Origin: Ephydatia muelleri
Lineage: Eukaryota > Porifera > Demospongiae > Spongillida > Spongillidae
DNA: 64,000 bases
Direction: 5' to 3'
Assembly: GCA_013339895.1 (NCBI GenBank)
Contig: JABACO010000011.1
Coordinates: 9,448,546-9,512,545, forward strand
Shown here in pieces: positions 58,766-64,000 of this stretch. The position numbers and the translations under genes are program-made. Each line of letters starts with the position of its first letter. Position 1 is the first letter of the stretch. A model generated the notes under the pieces. It was given only the letters and a program-made list of their open reading frames with translations. It was not told the DNA's origin and made no database searches.

Positions 58766-59752
58766 TCATGCAATCGCTGTATTGAAGGACTTTTCGCCAA
58801 TCCTACAGCCCCCCTTGGCGTGTCTAGTGATGCTGCTTTTCAGTTCAGACAACTGGTCCTTCAGCTCATTCAACTGATCACGCAGTTCTCTGTTGTGGTC
58901 TTTCAAACCCTTTACTTTGCCAGAGAGCTCTGACTCGCGCTGGAGTCTTCTTAGGCGACACTTAGAGGCAGCAATGCGATTGCGCGCCTTCTTGCGCTCC
59001 ACTTTCATATGTTCTTGCGTTCTCATGTCCGCTGGAACGACAGCTTGAAGTTCTCTCAGCAGATCCGGGGTCACTTGTCTGTACGTATCATCACTATGGA
59101 TAGACCCATTCGATCCCATCGGGTTCGCCGCAAGCACCCCGTAGCCGCCATAGCTGTCCAGTGGGTGTGGTTGAGCGGGCTGTTGCTGCTGCTGCACGAA
59201 AGGCATCATGCCTCCAAAAGCGTAGGCATCCTGACCGGTAGTGGACGGGTAAGTGTTCTGTGTTCCTTGCGTGTTCGAGAAGTCGGGGATGGTGTCCATG
59301 GAAGCCGTGACGTAGGTTGGGGCAACCGACGCAAGACTAAGCGAGTTCGAGTGCGAGAAATTGGCGTGAGAGGCCGCTTGAGTGCCACAGTACCCGCCGC
59401 GATGGATCATGGAGTTATCCAGAAGACCACCTTTGTTCTGCCTTTGGTGAAGCTGATCTAAAGCATCCAGGAAGCCTTGAGCATACATCTCTTGCTCAGC
59501 CGTCACTGGCGCACTGTTACGTAAGAACCTATTCTGTGTTGCCGCGGTAGTGCTGCAGCCACCAGTGAACAACGAATCGACGTCCGAGGTCGTGAGGGGA
59601 AAGGCTCTCGAGTCGGGCAGTAACGACGACAAACAGTTCTCTTGCTTGACTTTCAGCTCGGGGAACATACCTCTGACGCAAGGCTTCTGGAAATCGTTGA
59701 GATCATCATACAGGCTTCCGTCCATAATGGCACCTGACATCATTTTTGCCAT
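58766..59752 (-). CDS. JUN: Jun-family bZIP transcription factor
   Basis: AP-1 subunit binding TRE/CRE DNA sites as a dimer. Single exon, 328 residues, intronless like vertebrate JUN. The N-terminal half keeps the Jun activation region: SDVDSLF, then [20 protein letters not shown] (residues about 82-101), which matches the conserved VTxEQExFAxGFVxAL block. The middle is Gln/Ser/Gly-rich. The basic region is [20 protein letters not shown] (about 250-269) with the invariant NRIAASKCR, followed by a zipper with heptad Leu in [20 protein letters not shown]. The delta-type JNK docking site is not obvious. The protein runs about 20 residues past the zipper. No frame break. Confidence 0.93.
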   Translation of the reverse strand: MAKMMSGAIMDGSLYDDLNDFQKPCVRGMFPELKVKQENCLSSLLPDSRAFPLTTSDVDSLFTGGCSTTAATQNRFLRNSAPVTAEQEMYAQGFLDALDQLHQRQNKGGLLDNSMIHRGGYCGTQAASHANFSHSNSLSLASVAPTYVTASMDTIPDFSNTQGTQNTYPSTTGQDAYAFGGMMPFVQQQQQPAQPHPLDSYGGYGVLAANPMGSNGSIHSDDTYRQVTPDLLRELQAVVPADMRTQEHMKVERKKARNRIAASKCRLRRLQRESELSGKVKGLKDHNRELRDQLNELKDQLSELKSSITRHAKGGCRIGEKSFNTAIA

Positions 59753-60028
59753 TCAAATTTGGTTTTGTGGTCGAAATAATACTTGAAGCTGATATACTAT
59801 AACTTTACTCGCTGGTTCAGTTCGCTTTTATCAGAGACTGCTAAAAATAGATTACGCCATCACAATGGTACGCAGGATTTTGCGGTTGACGAAATTCCAC
59901 CATTAATTATCCATGCCCTGTTGTCGTCACGGGTTGCTAGGCGCCACGCACTTGACGTTATTCAGCGGAACATAACTCAATTTGTGCACTTGCAAACAAA
60001 CGGTACAGCTACGTTTCTCCAACCCCTG
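59753..60028 (-). promoter_or_regulatory. JUN upstream region
   Basis: 276 bp between the FGGY stop and the JUN start, both genes on the minus strand. A CRE/AP-1-like TGACGTTA (59953-59960) and a CGTCAC half site near 59927 are present. JUN genes of other animals are autoregulated through such sites, so this is a plausible control element. A GTTGCTAGGCGCC stretch (59932-59944) is GC-rich and X-box-like but imperfect. Confidence 0.45.
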
Positions 60029-61657
60029 TCACATCTTCATCAAGCACGCATACTTCTTCTGGTCCTCATACAGCTGACGGAACACCTTGTACTTCTTATG
60101 GTGATACCTGCCACATGACACACACACATACAAAACACATCCAAACCCTCTAAATAGAAGGCTCACTCCACAATGGCAGGTACTCCACATGGCTGTGCCA
60201 CCCCAAAGCTCCTTCCACACATCTTTTCCATGGCTTCTATCACCTAACAGAGTCAAATTAGCCACAATGAATCTGACCAACCAACACCTGGAATATGAAA
60301 CAATGTACAGTTGTATGCCATCTCTCTCCCACACTGGACATGCTCCATTTCATTTGCATGGCAGAGAATGGTGGGAGCAGACACACATCAAGTTTGCAGA
60401 CATACCGATTGCCCTGTACTGACAGCTGCAAGAATAGCACTGCCCCTAAGCACAGAGTCCTCCATTACGATAACAGGAAGAGCTGTTTAGATGCAGTACA
60501 CGTAAAGTCTTGAGCCCAGAATCATTTGCTGAACAACTTACCTGTCACATCTGCCAGCGTCTGTACGTACAACGTGTTATGAGCTAATCCTCCACACAAG
60601 AGAATGGCTCCCAAGCCATGGCCAGCACTGTTCAGCTCCTCCAGTATGTGACGCACACCACACTACACACCATAATGATGAATGCTGAGGTCATAGAACT
60701 GGGGAGGGGCTTACAGCCAGGGCCTGCACGTGTGCCAGATATAACACACTCAAAGCCTCCACATCTGTAGCTAAAGTCAGTCCACACACCTAAATGCAAT
60801 TTAAAAATATTCATTAGCAACAAGAAAATTCATAAGCCATATCATATGGGAATACTCAACTATCTGTACAGGAAGTACTTTGTACCTGCGTCATCAGACA
60901 ATCTCACCATGGCAACAGCAGCGTAAAGCTCTATCTCGATGACACGAGATTATATAACAGATCAGTACAAAGTAGACCTAGTTCAAGCTGTGCGTGCAGC
61001 ATCAAGGACATACGTAAGAGAATGAGGGTGTAGTGATGAGGGTGTGCTGAGAGGGTGTAGTGATGAGGGTGTGCTGAGAGGGTGTAGTGATGAGGGTGTG
61101 CTGAGAGGGTGTAGTGATGAGGGTGTGCTGAGAGGGTGTAGTGATGAGGGTGTAGTGATGAGGGTGTGATGAGAGGGTGTAGTGATGAGGGTATAGTAAT
61201 GTGGGTGTAGTGGTGATGAGGAGTGGTGGTGAGGGTGTAGTGATGAGGGTGTAGCAGTGATGGTGAGGGTATAGTGATGAGGGTCTACTGATGAGTAGTG
61301 GTGATGATGATGAGGGTGTAGTAATGAGGAGTGGTGATGATGATGAGGGTGTAGTGATGAGGAGTGGTGATGATGATGAGGGTGTAGTGATGAGGAGTGG
61401 TGAGGATGGTGCTGGAGAGAGGTACTACTAACCATTCCACAGACATGAGGATCAGCCAGGGGTGAACGGTTGCCATGGTAGTCTGGTAGGACGTGAAGAT
61501 GGTGTGTGAGGAATGCAGTACTGAGGAGACACTTGCTCTCTGCCATCCTCTTCAGAACACAACTCAACTCCTCATAGACTGATGTTCCTCTAGCCGTTAC
61601 AGAATTGTGAATATGCCAACTCACACACACACACACATACACACACACCATACACAA

Positions 61658-61697
<40 letters not shown>

Positions 61698-63490
61698 ACA
61701 CACATAGATGCACATACGCTTTGTCTGCTCGTTGCTTAACCTCTGCAAATGCTTCAGGTAGAGAGTGAAGAACAAAGTCTATCTGAAAATAGACAATGTT
61801 CCACATTACCCCCAGGCAATGACACCACATTGTCACCACATTACCCCAGGCAATGACACCACAATACCCCCAAACAATGACACCACATTACCCCAGGCAA
61901 TGACACCACATTACCTCCAGGCAACGACACCACATTACCCCTCAGGCAATGACACCACATTACCCCCCAGGCAATGACACCACATTACCCCCCAGGCAAT
62001 GACACCACATTACCTCTCAGACAATGACACCACATTACCCCCAGACAATGACACCACAATACCCCCAGACAATGACACCACATTACCCCAGGCAATGACA
62101 CCACAATACCCCCCAGGCAATTACACCAGGCATTGACACCATATGTGCCATCACTACTCAACTGGCAAAGCTAGAAAGTATGTGTGGTGGGTGTGAGGAC
62201 ATAACCCAAATGTGCTGATTGAATTTAAAGATTAATTGTTCACATCCTTGCCTCATACCACACCCACACCTCAGTTATTACTGTGAATGCAACCACGTGA
62301 CTCACCACAGAGCCAGTTGCGCTCTGACCTCCCTCACTCAGGAACTTGCCAGGCAACATGGCAGAGTAATATGGCCCCCACACTCCACCAACAAATATAG
62401 CATCACTGGATGTCTGTATAGAGCAGATACGGACAGCAGATGATAAACTACCAGCCACAACATCACGAGACATGCCTCCATCACACACACACAGAGCTGG
62501 GGTAGAAATGTAACTTTACTTGGCATGCCCAAAGTGATGATGGCTCTTTATTGCTTTAACACTCTTGGGCCACACCATTCTGAGAAATAATGTGGTATAC
62601 ATCTCACCAAAGGAGATTCCTCATCACAGGGCTATATGTGATGCTCACCATATGGCCAAAAATAATGACATACACAATAGAATTACATCTGCAGCACAAG
62701 AAATTGATATGTGATTCAGTTTTCAGTCTTGTGGTGAGGTAAAGACTGTTAGGCTAACATACATTCATAACACATGGTTCATTACATAACACTGTCAGTG
62801 TGTGGTGAAGCACACAATGTCACACCCAGGCCTTACAGCATTTCTATGAAATGATGGTGCCCACATAACACACACACACACACAACACACTGATTGATTT
62901 CCTGTAACAGCAGATACCAACATCCAAAGCCACACTACTACTGTACTGACCATCTGTTAGTGTAGTCCACACACATGTACATACATGGGCACAGCCATCG
63001 CACAAATGGCATCACATGGACACACTCACCTGGCACACATCACACACACACTACATAGACACACACACTACATAGACACACCCACATACACACATACACA
63101 CCCACACACAACCTACAGCCATCAGACATGTAGATGTTCCTCCAATCACGGCCAGTCGTGAAGTGACGTTACATAACTGTGTGTTGCCATGGTTACCAAG
63201 AGAAGTGAGATCTGCTCCAAGCATTCCTGGAAGGGATATAGTGCCCAATCACTCCATATAGTGCCCAATCACTCCATATAGTGCCCAATCCCTCCATATA
63301 GTGCCCATCACTCCATATACCCACTATTAAGCCCTTGGCACTACAGAGACACAAAACTCTTCATTGCTTACCTAAACCCCCAGCATGGGCATCAATTAGA
63401 GCTGCTGATACAGGTGTCCCAGCATTCAAGCCAAGCTCAATAGCTGCCCCTGATGTTAATCCTTGACCCACAGGCTCTCCAGGGGATAAA
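60029..63490 (-). CDS. FGGY: FGGY-family carbohydrate kinase, C-terminal half (5' end beyond window)
   Basis: Pentulose (D-ribulose-type) kinase of the FGGY family. Exons seen (complement, inner ones approximate): about 63373-63480, 63117-63227, 62306-62413, 61718-61782, 61433-61589, 60715-60789, 60542-60662, 60406-60482, 60167-60243, 60029-60107. Motifs in order: [119 protein letters not shown] (ATP-binding region), [14 protein letters not shown] and a C-terminal [15 protein letters not shown]. The parts present correspond to roughly the second half of the ~550-residue family; the sugar-binding N-terminal half lies past 64000. Introns carry several minisatellites. Confidence 0.9.
61010..61400. 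repeat. GTAGTGATGAGGGTGTGCTGAGAGG minisatellite
   Basis: A higher-order array of 25-bp units that grades into GGTGATGATGATGAGG units, in an FGGY intron. It ends about 30 bp before the exon at 61433. Confidence 0.9.
61800..62130. repeat. 22-23-bp minisatellite in an FGGY intron
   Basis: About fourteen copies of a unit containing ACACCACATTACCCCAGGCA, with small length changes in the C run. Confidence 0.9.
63228..63322. repeat. 20-bp tandem repeat in an FGGY intron
   Basis: Four copies of CACTCCATATAGTGCCCAAT, the last shortened. Confidence 0.85.
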
Positions 63491-64000
63491 ATGACAGAGC
63501 CTGTGTGTGTGTGTACATATCTATGTGTGTAACACAATCTGGTTGACATCTTTACATCATTAGAGATGTTAAGGTGACACTATTAGACCACTACAGATGT
63601 TAAGATGACACTATTAGGACACTACAGGTGTTAAGGTGACACTAAAGGTGTGACACTACAGGTGTTAAGGTGACACTAAAGGTGTGACACTATTAGGCCT
63701 AAGGTGACACTACAGGTTGACATGACACTATTAGGCCTAAGGTGACACTACAGGTGTTGAGATGACACCATGAGACCAGTATTACATTACTAAGGTGCAA
63801 AGTAAATTGTTGGATGTTGGTTATGGGTTTATGGGACAATCATGTTTTCACACACTCATCTAATAAGCCACAATACCAGAGAAGTGGGAAGGCTTCCCTG
63901 TGTAGCTGTACTGGCTTCCCTGTAGCTGTACTGACGTCTTTGTATTTCCTTTGCCTTGTGTGTTTGCACACAAAAACTCAACACCACATGTTTCTGAAGC
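63491..64000. other. Repeat-rich FGGY intron at the window edge
   Basis: 63560-63760 consists of degenerate units of the type AGGTGACACTA with TTAAG or AAGGTG spacers. The rest (63770-64000) has a short duplicated GCTTCCCTGTAGCTGTACTG, and I see no exon. Confidence 0.6.

Overview
The window is nuclear DNA of an animal. It encodes a Jun bZIP factor, a Mediator subunit, an IFT-B ciliary subunit, a TRAPP subunit and an Ig-bearing receptor tyrosine phosphatase, all in genes with many short GT-AG introns (often 45-60 nt). The tight packing, tiny introns and retroelement style resemble sponge genomes, so I favour a demosponge. That is an inference; the genes themselves only fix 'animal'.

Layout, left to right. 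(1) 1139-30190, minus strand: one receptor-type protein tyrosine phosphatase. It runs from a signal-peptide exon (30118-30190) through fourteen tandem exons, each encoding two Ig domains (one of 501 bp, then thirteen of exactly 504 bp, all phase 1-1), to a transmembrane exon (6116-6384) and two complete PTP domains. Its introns hold a family of long palindromic repeats, a hAT-like non-autonomous transposon, two LINE-like fragments and the relic of a further Ig cassette. (2) 30303-46341, minus strand: the full USP24 deubiquitinase gene, whose introns are full of minisatellites. Its stop codon lies 112 bp upstream of the receptor start. (3) 46514-47139, plus strand: IFT25/HSPB11, divergent from USP24. 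(4) 47230-49801, minus strand: TRAPPC13. (5) 49889-52395 and 52486-55296, plus strand: tandem succinyl-CoA:3-ketoacid CoA-transferase (OXCT1/SCOT) genes. (6) 55457-56394, plus strand: UMP-CMP kinase. (7) 56555-57950, minus strand: MED26. (8) 58766-59752, minus strand: intronless JUN. (9) 60029 to about 63490, minus strand: the C-terminal half of the FGGY carbohydrate kinase, which continues past the right edge.

The genes are not one pathway. They look like ordinary housekeeping neighbours packed with gaps of about 90-280 bp. The exception, and the most interesting object here, is the receptor phosphatase. Its ectodomain is built from near-identical double-Ig cassettes that have been duplicated recently, homogenised and at least once lost. 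All cassettes are phase-symmetric, so any subset can be spliced in frame. It is either a very long repetitive Ig receptor (about 28 Ig domains, about 3,050 residues) or a cassette-choice receptor, with catalytic signatures intact in both PTP domains.

Caution: several conserved genes (USP24, both SCOT copies, the receptor transmembrane exon) carry 1-2 base insertions in otherwise well conserved exons. TRAPPC13, IFT25, CMPK1, MED26, JUN and the Ig exons are clean. This looks more like residual consensus errors than pseudogenes, but it needs raw-read support.
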